NCBI RefSeq assembly: GCF_002210285.1 | Contig: NZ_MWQE01000010.1 | Location: forward strand, 1 to 64,000 | Length of the DNA: 64,000 bases | Reading direction: 5' to 3' | DNA from: Fibrobacter sp. UWR2 | GTDB taxonomy: Bacteria; Fibrobacterota; Fibrobacteria; Fibrobacterales; Fibrobacteraceae | Shown: positions 40,539-48,391 of the stretch, piece after piece | Numbering within the stretch: the stretch's first letter is position 1 | How the letters are laid out: the number at the start of each line of letters is the position of its first letter | The notes under the pieces: generated by a model | The model's database searches: none | Told to the model about the DNA's origin: nothing | What the model saw: only the letters and a program-made list of their open reading frames with translations | Position numbers and translations under genes: made by a program

Positions 40539-41969
40539 CTACTCGCGGTTTTCCAGCAGTTTCTGTACCGACTGCGCGTAGGCCTGCAAGCTCGGGTCAC
40601 GCGCGCCCATCAGCAAGATGGTGTCGCCGGGCTGGGCGCATTCCACCATCTTTTTCGCGCACTCGTCGCGGTTCTCGATGTAGATGGCCTCGCAGCCCTT
40701 CAGCAACAAGTCGTCGGCAAGGTCGCCCGCACTGATATCGCGCGTCACGGTACCGCCCGCATAGTAGATTTCGCTGAAGAACATCATGTCGTTGTCGCGG
40801 TCATCGTCAAAGTCCTTCGGGCGAAGCGTCTTCGCAATAAATTCCACAAGGTCCTTGCGCAAGAAGCGCGTGGGCCCGAAGCCATGCGGCTGGAACCAGG
40901 CAATCACGCGACCATCGGTAAAGTCCTGTGCGCTCCTGATGCTTGCGGCAATCTTTGCGGGGTTATGCGCGAAGTCATCGACGAGGGTGACGCCATTGAA
41001 CGTCCCCAGAATCTGGTGACGGCGGAACACGCCCGGGAACGTGGCTAGCGCGTCGGCACACGTATGGAGCGACACGCCCGCAAAGAGCGCCGCAGCCGTT
41101 GCCGCAAGGGCATTTTCCATGTTATGCTTGCCCGGGAGCGGCACTTCGAAATTCACGAGTTCCGCCTTATGGCGCACGCGGAACTTGATATGCGTACCAG
41201 CGGTCTTGAAGTCCGTGCCCTGCACGCCCACGTAGTTCTCGAACCCGAAATCGAATTCGCGGCCCGCGCTGAACTTCTTTGCCAGCGGGTGCGCGTCGTT
41301 CACGATGAGGATCTTGCCGTTGTCCAGAATGTTGTGGCTGAACTTGAGGAAGATTTCCTGCAGTTCGTTCATTTCCTTGTGGTCCTTGTCCACATTCAAA
41401 ATGAGCCCTATTTCCGGCTCGTAGCGCACGAGCGTTCCATCGCTTTCGTCGGCTTCCACAACGAGCCATTCGCCCTTGCCACTGACTGCGTTACCGATCT
41501 TGCCTTCCTTCTGCAGGTTCACGAGGCCAGCACCCGTCATCACGGAAGGTTGCAATCCGGCATACTGCAGAATGTGGTAAATCATCGCGGTCACGGTGCT
41601 TTTACCGCTTGTACCGCTCACGGCAATCGTGCGGGCTTCCTTCGAAATCTTCGCGAGCATTTCGCTGCGGTGCATTACGGGGACGCCGAGTTCCTTCGCG
41701 CGCTTCAAATCGGGGTTCGTGTCCTCGATGGCGGTACTCACCACCACGGCGGTCAAGCCGGCAACAACGCCCGAGCCGTCCTGCGCAAAGCACTTGATTC
41801 CGCAGTCCTCGAGCTGGCCCATCACGAGCGGCTTTTCACACTTGCCCGCCAGGAATTCACCGAACTGACGGTCGGAGCCACTCACCGCGACTCCCTTGCC
41901 CGCCAAGTACTGAGCGATGGCACTCATGCCCACGCCAGCAACACCGATAAAGAAGTAGGATTCAGCCAT
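40539..41969 (-). CDS. Mur ligase family protein (MurC/Mpl-like variant)
   Basis: 476 residues with the three Mur domains. The N-terminal UDP-binding motif FIGVAGVGMSAIAQY resembles MurC. The ATP loop reads GTSGKST (119-125) where MurC and Mpl have GTHGKTT. EADESDGTLVRY matches MurC, but the C-terminal domain motif is DDFAHNP instead of DDYAHHP. So it joins an amino acid or peptide to a nucleotide-sugar-like substrate in an ATP-dependent way, but the altered ATP loop and His-to-Asn change make plain MurC function uncertain. It could be a recycling ligase, a MurC paralog or something new. Located between rluD-type and mtaD-type genes. Confidence 0.75.
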   Translation of the reverse strand: MAESYFFIGVAGVGMSAIAQYLAGKGVAVSGSDRQFGEFLAGKCEKPLVMGQLEDCGIKCFAQDGSGVVAGLTAVVVSTAIEDTNPDLKRAKELGVPVMHRSEMLAKISKEARTIAVSGTSGKSTVTAMIYHILQYAGLQPSVMTGAGLVNLQKEGKIGNAVSGKGEWLVVEADESDGTLVRYEPEIGLILNVDKDHKEMNELQEIFLKFSHNILDNGKILIVNDAHPLAKKFSAGREFDFGFENYVGVQGTDFKTAGTHIKFRVRHKAELVNFEVPLPGKHNMENALAATAAALFAGVSLHTCADALATFPGVFRRHQILGTFNGVTLVDDFAHNPAKIAASIRSAQDFTDGRVIAWFQPHGFGPTRFLRKDLVEFIAKTLRPKDFDDDRDNDMMFFSEIYYAGGTVTRDISAGDLADDLLLKGCEAIYIENRDECAKKMVECAQPGDTILLMGARDPSLQAYAQSVQKLLENRE

Positions 41970-41986
41970 CGTTCAAAACCTCAAAA

Positions 41987-43264
41987 TCAAAGCAAGTCCG
42001 GGTCAATCGTGGGTTCGTAACCGGGTTCCACGAAGTCCTCGGTCGCAATTCCCTTCTTGCGCGCAGCCTTCATCTGCTTGATGAGTTTGCGTTCGGCTGC
42101 TTTCGCCTTGCGGTGTGCGGCCGTAGCCGCCTTCTCGGCATGGCGCTGGGCACGGGTCTTACGTTCCTTCAGTTCCGGGAAAACGCATTCGTCGAACTTG
42201 TCGAGCGAGCCCTCATCGATTTCCTCTTCGAAGCCTTCGTCAAAGCGGATGTCCGCATCGAAGTCGCGGAAGCCTTCCTCTTCGTCGAACACCGGCGCAT
42301 CTGCCGGGCATTCCTTCTTCAGGAACTTGAGCACCTTCGCGAACGGTTCTTCCAGCGGGACCTTGAACTTCATCTTCTTGCCCGTGCGCGGGTGGATGAG
42401 TTCAATCTTTACCGCCTGCAATAACTGAGCAGGAGCCATCTCGAGAACCTTCGCTGCGATATCCTTCATCAGGGGCGGCACGCGGTTCAGGCTTTCTTCA
42501 CGGCCATCGTAGAGCGGGTCGCCCACCACCGGGTGGCCCGTATAACGGCTATGCACGCGAATCTGGTGCGTACGGCCCGATTCGAGCTGGAGTTCGAGCA
42601 AAGTAGCAATCGCAAAGAACTGCTTGGCCACGAAATGCGTGCGGCTTTCCTTGCCACCCTTCACCACCGCCATCTTGAGGCGGTTCTTCGGATTGCGCCC
42701 GATAGGAGCGTCAATGCAGCCTTCCAAGTCACGCGGGCAGCCCCACACGAGCGCATTGTAGGTGCGGTGCAGCGTGCGGGTTTCGAGCTGGTGCGCCAAA
42801 AGCCTGTGGGCGGCATCGTTCTTGGCTACCACCATGAGGCCCGGCGTATCCTTGTCCAGGCGGTGCACGATACCCGGGCGAAGCGGGCCATTTACCTGCG
42901 ACAGGTTGTCCTTAAAATGATGCAGAAGGCCTGCGGCAAGCGTACCCCTGCTCACGCCGTTACCCGGATGCACCACCAGGTTGCGAGGCTTGTTCAGTAC
43001 GACAATGTCTTCGTCCTCGTACACGATGTCGAGCGGGATTTCTTCGGGCTCAAGCGTACTCGATTCTTTCTCGATGAGCTTTTCCACGACGACAACCATG
43101 CCTGTTTCCACGCGGAAATTCTTGGCGGCAGCAACGCCACCCACCTTCACCTCGCCTGCGGCAATCAATTTCTGCACGTCGGTGCGCGACACGTTTTCCA
43201 TCACGCCGACAAGGAACTTGTCTATGCGCTCGCCGTTATGCTGTTCTTTAACAATGTAATTCAT
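41987..43264 (-). CDS. RluD-family 23S rRNA pseudouridine synthase with charged tail
   Basis: 425 residues. S4 RNA-binding domain (about 10-60), then a pseudouridine synthase domain with the catalytic Asp137 in HRLDKDTPGL (Pro where most have Ser), and RTHQIRVH. After about residue 310 there is an extension of about 115 residues, first acidic (FDEEEGFRDFDADIRFDEG) and then Lys/Arg/Ala-rich, not part of the usual enzyme. lspA directly upstream (2 bases) is a common pairing. Position-specific function (rRNA U1911/1915/1917 for RluD proper) is not certain. Confidence 0.88.
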   Translation of the reverse strand: MNYIVKEQHNGERIDKFLVGVMENVSRTDVQKLIAAGEVKVGGVAAAKNFRVETGMVVVVEKLIEKESSTLEPEEIPLDIVYEDEDIVVLNKPRNLVVHPGNGVSRGTLAAGLLHHFKDNLSQVNGPLRPGIVHRLDKDTPGLMVVAKNDAAHRLLAHQLETRTLHRTYNALVWGCPRDLEGCIDAPIGRNPKNRLKMAVVKGGKESRTHFVAKQFFAIATLLELQLESGRTHQIRVHSRYTGHPVVGDPLYDGREESLNRVPPLMKDIAAKVLEMAPAQLLQAVKIELIHPRTGKKMKFKVPLEEPFAKVLKFLKKECPADAPVFDEEEGFRDFDADIRFDEGFEEEIDEGSLDKFDECVFPELKERKTRAQRHAEKAATAAHRKAKAAERKLIKQMKAARKKGIATEDFVEPGYEPTIDPDLL

Positions 43265-43266
43265 GC

Positions 43267-43896
43267 CTAATCCTTCGGCTCGGTTGCTTCAGACTCATTC
43301 GATTCCGGGTTCGCTTCGGTCGTCTTGGAATCGGCAAGTTTCTGCTTCTCTATTTCCTTTTCTTCCTTAATCTGCTTATGCACCTTCTTCAAGAGCACCG
43401 GGGAAAGGATAATTATCGCGACACCGACCGTTACGAACGAATCCGCAACATTGAACGTCGGGAAGCGAGTCATGATAAAGTCCGGCAAATCGCAGTCGAT
43501 AAAATCCACCACCATCTTGAGGCGCATGCGGTCGATAAAGTTGCCCACAGCACCACCAAGAATCATCACCACACCAAGACGGCTCATCCAGTCACGCTTG
43601 TCGATATTCCTGTAAAAGAAGAACATCACTACGCACGCCACGATAGAAATCAGTATGAAGAACACTGTCGGCGAAAGGAACGGCATCAGGTCCTGCGGGC
43701 GACTGCTAAATGCGGCCCCCTTGTTGAACACCAACTGGAATCGCACCAGTTCGCCAATCACGTTGATGATGTCGTGGTTCGGCGCTCCCGTCTCGTTCGT
43801 GAACCGAGCAAGCGCCCAGAGTTTGGTCAACTGGTCAGCGACAATGCTAAAGACAATAACGCCAATATGGAACGGCCACTTATTGTAGAATTTCAT
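43267..43896 (-). CDS. lspA: Lipoprotein signal peptidase LspA
   Basis: 209 residues with four membrane segments and the LspA motifs NKGAAF, GGAVGNFIDR (first catalytic Asp) and FNVADS (second catalytic Asp). It cleaves prolipoprotein signal peptides after lipidation, a needed activity with the many lipoproteins in this window. A tail of about 40 residues rich in Lys, Glu and Ser follows the last membrane segment and is longer than in E. coli. Upstream gene ends 14 bases before the start. Confidence 0.95.
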   Translation of the reverse strand: MKFYNKWPFHIGVIVFSIVADQLTKLWALARFTNETGAPNHDIINVIGELVRFQLVFNKGAAFSSRPQDLMPFLSPTVFFILISIVACVVMFFFYRNIDKRDWMSRLGVVMILGGAVGNFIDRMRLKMVVDFIDCDLPDFIMTRFPTFNVADSFVTVGVAIIILSPVLLKKVHKQIKEEKEIEKQKLADSKTTEANPESNESEATEPKD

Positions 43897-43910
43897 TCGT
43901 TACCGGGCGG

Positions 43911-45047
43911 CTAGATGCCCGCCTCCTTCTTCAAATTCGTATAGGTTTTCTCAATCCACTTGTCCGAATAGAAATGTGCAGTCGTTGACTTCACGATTTT
44001 CTTCACGGTATCGCGTGAAATCTTCACCTTCCTGTCGCTGGCAAAGAGGCTCGAACCGTCGCCAATGAGTTTCATGTTCTCTGCCGCCATAAAGAGCGGC
44101 CACAGGCAAAACAGGCGGGTGCGCATCTTCACGTTCGGCACGAGTTTCGTATAGGCGATGGCATCGTCCAGGTGTTTCCACGCCTTCGCCACAAGTTCCC
44201 CCATCACCGCAGCACGGCGGGCATTGAAGTCGGCACGGAATTCTACCGAAGCTCCATCCGAACCCGCAGCCGGCACGTCGAACATCTCGTACGAATGCGC
44301 GAAGCCGTGTCGACGGCAAATCTCTTCGGGAACAAAGCACACCCTGCGGGTAGAATCTTCTACGCAGTCCTTCACGATGTTCGCCACCTGGAGCGCAAGC
44401 CCAAAGCTCACGTCGAGTTTCTGCATCTCGGCCTTGCGTGCATCGCTGATGAGGCATGTATCCGCAGCAAACAGGTTTGTGAGCAACTTCCCGACAATGC
44501 CCGCCACATAATAGCAGTATTCATCCAGGTCGGCGACGCTTTCGAGCGTAAACCATCCCGAACTCAGCGCCGCTTCTTGCCTTTGCGCAAACTTCGCCAT
44601 ACCACCGCACATCTCGATGGTCACGTCGCGCACCGGAGCAGCATAGACCTCGGGCAGTTCCTTCAGGAGCGGCAGCACCACGTGCGTATGCAGGCAGAGG
44701 TTCATGTACGGGTGGTCAGACTTGCGCCAGCTTTCGGGCAGGGCGCCCTCGAACGCAGACACGGCCTCTTCCTTCAGGTCGGGCGTGCGGAATATGTCGG
44801 CAAAGAGCCCGAGCAAGGTTTCCTTTTCGGAGGCTTTCATGTCGGGATCGTCTTCCACCGTATCGGCGATACGCAGGTAAAGGTAGGCAAGCAAAATGCT
44901 CTTGTGCAACTTGCCCTTGAGCACATTGATGTTAAGCGCAAACGTCCTCGAAACCAGGAGAAGAATCTCTTCGGCGTACAGCCACGCCTTCTTCCCTTCG
45001 AGAACTTCCTCACCCATACCGAGCGTATCCAAGATATTCCTAGACAT
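43911..45047 (-). CDS. Squalene/phytoene synthase family protein
   Basis: About 378 residues from the ATG at 45047, which overlaps the upstream gene by 8 bases; a longer open frame lacks similarity. The two Asp-rich motifs, DTVEDD at about 62-67 and VKDCVED further on, together with YCYYVAGIVGKLL, match farnesyl-diphosphate farnesyltransferase (squalene synthase) of the eukaryote-like type more than phytoene synthase. It would join two farnesyl diphosphates to squalene at the inner membrane. No other hopanoid or carotenoid gene is in the window, so the final product cannot be told. Confidence 0.82.
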   Translation of the reverse strand: MSRNILDTLGMGEEVLEGKKAWLYAEEILLLVSRTFALNINVLKGKLHKSILLAYLYLRIADTVEDDPDMKASEKETLLGLFADIFRTPDLKEEAVSAFEGALPESWRKSDHPYMNLCLHTHVVLPLLKELPEVYAAPVRDVTIEMCGGMAKFAQRQEAALSSGWFTLESVADLDEYCYYVAGIVGKLLTNLFAADTCLISDARKAEMQKLDVSFGLALQVANIVKDCVEDSTRRVCFVPEEICRRHGFAHSYEMFDVPAAGSDGASVEFRADFNARRAAVMGELVAKAWKHLDDAIAYTKLVPNVKMRTRLFCLWPLFMAAENMKLIGDGSSLFASDRKVKISRDTVKKIVKSTTAHFYSDKWIEKTYTNLKKEAGI

Positions 45048-45621
45048 ACATCGTCTCCGCATAGATATCGGGCGGAATCTTCTTTGTTCTGGCCATTGCA
45101 TTCAGGTACTTCCAGAACCGGCCATGCGCCTCGGCGTTCCTAAGTTTCTTCGCGAAGCTCCATACCGTACGGTTATGGACATCGGTTTCGCTCTGGAAAT
45201 TGCCCTTCCTTTCGGACTGGTAGCGCACTTTGCGGTATTCCAGGAAATACGCCGTCTCGAATAGTGCCGAAATCCGGCGCATGGCTCCGCGGTAGAGCGC
45301 AAGTGCGAAAAGCAGGAACACAGGAATACCGGCAAACGCATACTCGGGCGGGCAAACGGCAAACTTGTGGAAAGCCCAGAAGAGCGTCACCGAAAGCGCA
45401 AGCGAGGCGACAAGCGAAAATACGAAGTTCTTCACTCGCAACTTGGCCACCCAACCGGGGGTCTTCGTGACCTTTTCTGGCAGGCAGGCCCATTTCTTCC
45501 CTTTTTTTACCATTTTTCGCAAATAGAGGGGGTACGAAAAGCGGTAGAACCAATAATAGAGGAGGGCCCAGAAAAGTACCGGGACCCAAAATGCATAATC
45601 CATAACTTGATAGAGATCCAT
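45040..45621 (-). CDS. Membrane protein linked to squalene synthase gene
   Basis: About 193 residues from the ATG at 45621; a longer frame to 45747 has no membrane-protein character before this point. Three hydrophobic segments (about 8-25, 66-88, 95-115) and a basic cytoplasmic tail. No family recognised. Its stop overlaps the start of the squalene-synthase-like gene, so the two are probably translated together. TATATT lies 10 bases upstream of the start on this strand. Confidence 0.65.
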   Translation of the reverse strand: MDLYQVMDYAFWVPVLFWALLYYWFYRFSYPLYLRKMVKKGKKWACLPEKVTKTPGWVAKLRVKNFVFSLVASLALSVTLFWAFHKFAVCPPEYAFAGIPVFLLFALALYRGAMRRISALFETAYFLEYRKVRYQSERKGNFQSETDVHNRTVWSFAKKLRNAEAHGRFWKYLNAMARTKKIPPDIYAETMYV

Positions 45622-45631
45622 ACTGCGCAAA

Positions 45632-45637
45632 AATATA
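45632..45637 (-). promoter_or_regulatory. Candidate promoter element TATATT for the 45621 operon
   Basis: TATATT on the minus strand followed by 10 bases and the ATG at 45621. It would drive the squalene-synthase to mtaD-type run. Confidence 0.35.
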
Positions 45638-45800
45638 GAAATTTCGGTAAGTCGGTCTCCCCCGACCCAGCCAGTCGCCACGCCGCACAATGCCGTTAAT
45701 TTGTTCACAATCAATGAAATACAGGCAGACACTCTCAGCCCCGCCAAAGGGCTTTTTCGCTAACACAATGAACATCAAGGACTTACACTGCCAGTCCGAC

Positions 45801-45890
45801 CCCTAAAAAAGGTCATTTTTAGGGTTATTCCGGCAGACTTATCAACACACCCACCCTTTTTTATTAAATTTCTTAATCGCCTGTTGATAG
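45801..45890. other. dnaA upstream region: hairpin, AT-rich stretch, candidate DnaA boxes
   Basis: In the 311-base divergent gap 45622-45932. A hairpin CCCTAAAAA (45801-45809) with TTTTTAGGG (45816-45824), then TTATCAACA at 45839-45847 and, in the opposite orientation, CTATCAACA at 45882-45890, each close to the DnaA box TTATCCACA, separated by an AT-rich tract (TTTTTTATTAAATTTCTTAAT). This may be part of oriC or only dnaA autoregulation. Two near-boxes are weak evidence for an origin. Confidence 0.4.
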
Positions 45891-45932
45891 ATTTGAAATT
45901 TACCGGGAACAAGCGCACGAGGATAGACCGAT

Positions 45933-47264
45933 ATGCAGATTGACTGGGAAAGATGCCTGAACTATTTACGCGGAATGCTCTCCGATTCCGTATTCAAGAC
46001 GTATTTCGCACAGACCAAGATGGTGAACCTAACCACCGGCCACGCCGTGATTTCCGTGCCCCCCGGACTGGACACTAAGGTCTACTCCGCTTACAAGGAA
46101 CTTATCAAGCTCGGTTGGAAAGAAGCAACCCACAGCGACACCCCGATGGAATTCGAGTTCCAGCCGCAGGAAGTCGTACTGCAGCAGGCCGCCGCCCCGA
46201 GCGTCGACAACAACTTCAAGGATTTTATCAAGCCGAGCGTTCCGCTTTCGAACAGCTTCCGCTTCGAGAACTTCGTCCCCGGAGACAAGGCCCAGCTTGC
46301 ATTCAACGCCGCCCTCGCCGTCGCGAAGAACCCGTACGGTACGCAGTACAACCCGCTTTTCATCTACGGACCTTCGGGCCTCGGCAAGACCCACCTGCTG
46401 CAGGCCATCGGCAACTACGTGCTCGAAGAAGACCCCGCCAAGCGCGTATGCTACCTCACCAGCGAAGACTTCTCACAGCAGTACATGAAGTGCCTGCGCG
46501 AAGGTCGCGTGACAGAAATGAGTGATTTCTATCGCAATGAAGTGGACATTCTCCTCATCGACGACATCCAAAATTGGACCGGCAAGTACGAGACGCAGAA
46601 CGAATTCTTCCTCATCTTCAACGCGCTGCACCAGGCCGGCAAGCAGATCGTGCTTACCTCCGATGCTCCCGCGGGCGAAGTGAAGAACCTCTCCGACCGT
46701 CTCGTGAGCCGCTTCTCCTGGGGTCTCACCGTCGACATCCAGCCGCCCGACGTAGAAACACGCGAAGCCATCCTCCACAAGAAGGCGGAAGAACGCCACC
46801 TCGACATCAGCGAAGACGTGCTCCACTTCCTCGCCGAAAAGATTGCAAGCAACGTGCGTAGCCTCGAAAGCGCCATCATCAAGCTCACGCTCCAGTCGAG
46901 CCTGATGAACCACGACATCGACATGAGCATCGCACAGAAGGTCGCCGCCGAAATAGCTCCGACACTGCGCCGCCGCGTAAGCCTCGACGCCGTTCTCCAC
47001 ACCGTGTCGCAGCATTACGAAGTTGCCGAATCCAAGCTCACCGAGCCCGGACGCGGCACCAAGGAAATCTCGAAGGCGCGCCAGGTGGCCATGTATCTCA
47101 TGCGCGAATGTTCGTCCATCAGTTTGCAGAGCATCGGTTCACGTTTTGGCGGCAAGGACCACTCCACCGTCGTTCACGCCATCAAGAGCGTGAAGAAGGA
47201 AATGGAAACCGACGCCGCTTTCGCCCGCCTCATCGAAGGCCTCAAGAACTCCATCCACGACTAA
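45933..47264 (+). CDS. dnaA: Chromosomal replication initiator DnaA
   Basis: 443 residues. Domain I (1-85), a short linker, then AAA+ domain III with Walker A GPSGLGKT (146-153) and Walker B ILLIDDIQ, and C-terminal domain IV with the DnaA signature IGSRFGGKDHSTVVHA. It binds DnaA boxes and opens the origin. A GAGGA ribosome site precedes the ATG. dnaN and recF are not next to it; instead a CapA-like gene follows by 10 bases. Confidence 0.97.
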   Translation: MQIDWERCLNYLRGMLSDSVFKTYFAQTKMVNLTTGHAVISVPPGLDTKVYSAYKELIKLGWKEATHSDTPMEFEFQPQEVVLQQAAAPSVDNNFKDFIKPSVPLSNSFRFENFVPGDKAQLAFNAALAVAKNPYGTQYNPLFIYGPSGLGKTHLLQAIGNYVLEEDPAKRVCYLTSEDFSQQYMKCLREGRVTEMSDFYRNEVDILLIDDIQNWTGKYETQNEFFLIFNALHQAGKQIVLTSDAPAGEVKNLSDRLVSRFSWGLTVDIQPPDVETREAILHKKAEERHLDISEDVLHFLAEKIASNVRSLESAIIKLTLQSSLMNHDIDMSIAQKVAAEIAPTLRRRVSLDAVLHTVSQHYEVAESKLTEPGRGTKEISKARQVAMYLMRECSSISLQSIGSRFGGKDHSTVVHAIKSVKKEMETDAAFARLIEGLKNSIHD

Positions 47265-47274
47265 CGGGATCAAG

Positions 47275-48375
47275 ATGAACTTCTCAAAATCCTTTGCCCT
47301 GTGCGCTGCCATCGCGGCAAGCGCAGTTTTCGCACAATCGCAAACAGCACCCGCAGCAGAACAAGCCGCCGGCGAATCGCTCACCATCATCGGCGTGGGC
47401 GACATCATGATGGGCCTCAACTACCCCGACGAAAAGCCCGCGCTCCCCACACAGGACGGCGAACTCACCTTCTCCGAAGTGAAGGATATCCTGCGCGATG
47501 CAGACCTCACTACCGGCAACCTCGAAGGAACTCTCCTGAACAAGGGCGGGCTACCGAAACCCTGCTGCCGCGTGACCAAGAAATCCGGCAACTGCTACTG
47601 CTTCCGTTCACCCGAGCACTACACGAAGCACTTGCTCGATGCGGGCTTCGACTACGTGAGCGTTTCGAACAACCACTCCGGCGACTTCGGCAACGAAGGC
47701 AAGATCGGCACGATGCGCGCCCTCAATGAGGCAAACCTCGCCTACGCTGGTTTCGAGAACAGCTGCGAACAGAGATTCCTCGAACTGAACGGCGTTCGCT
47801 ATGGGTTCGCCTCGTTCTCCGTAAGCAGCGGGACGCTGACCGTGTTCAATACCGAAAAGGCCAAGAAGACTATTGCCGCACTGCGTGACAGCGCCGACAT
47901 CGTCATCGTCACGATGCACGTGGGCGCAGAAGGATCCAAGTACACGCATGTCACGCGCGAGATGGAAGAATTCCTGGGCGACAAGCGCGGCAACCCCTAC
48001 GAATTCGCACGCCTCGCCATCGACGCAGGCGCCGACGTAGTGTTCGGTCACGGCCCGCACGTGCCGCGCGCCATCGACCTCTACAAGGGAAAATTTATCG
48101 CCTACAGCCTCGGGAACTTCGCGACATCGACCAGCGTGAACATCACTGGCGTCACGGGTTACGCCCCCATCGTGAAGATTACCGTCGACAAGAAGACAGG
48201 CAACTTCAAGGAAGGCCAGATTTACTCGTTCATTCAGAGGGGCAACAACGGCGACCGCAAGCCCACGCGTGACGACAAGGGCGCCTGCATCAAGCTCATG
48301 AAGGAACTGACCGAGCAGGACATTCCCGAAGCCGGCGTGAAGATTGCCGACGACGGAAAGATTACGCTCAAGTAA
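47275..48375 (+). CDS. CapA-family exported metallophosphoesterase-like protein
   Basis: 366 residues with a signal peptide (about 1-20, ending VFA). CapA/PgsA core: GVGDIMMG, TGNLEGTL, VSNNHSGDFG, MHVGAE and GHGPHVPRA, with Asp, Asn and His residues placed as in metallophosphatase-fold enzymes. Founding members take part in poly-gamma-glutamate capsule synthesis, but no partner pgs genes are here, so the role is open. It ends 17 bases before a convergent lipoprotein gene. Confidence 0.85.
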   Translation: MNFSKSFALCAAIAASAVFAQSQTAPAAEQAAGESLTIIGVGDIMMGLNYPDEKPALPTQDGELTFSEVKDILRDADLTTGNLEGTLLNKGGLPKPCCRVTKKSGNCYCFRSPEHYTKHLLDAGFDYVSVSNNHSGDFGNEGKIGTMRALNEANLAYAGFENSCEQRFLELNGVRYGFASFSVSSGTLTVFNTEKAKKTIAALRDSADIVIVTMHVGAEGSKYTHVTREMEEFLGDKRGNPYEFARLAIDAGADVVFGHGPHVPRAIDLYKGKFIAYSLGNFATSTSVNITGVTGYAPIVKITVDKKTGNFKEGQIYSFIQRGNNGDRKPTRDDKGACIKLMKELTEQDIPEAGVKIADDGKITLK

Positions 48376-48391
48376 GCAGTATTGCTCGAAA

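Noticed and set aside
45735-45757. Terminator upstream of dnaA (AGCCC/GGGCT followed by T)
   Set aside because: Stem is only five base pairs and no gene ends nearby on that strand.
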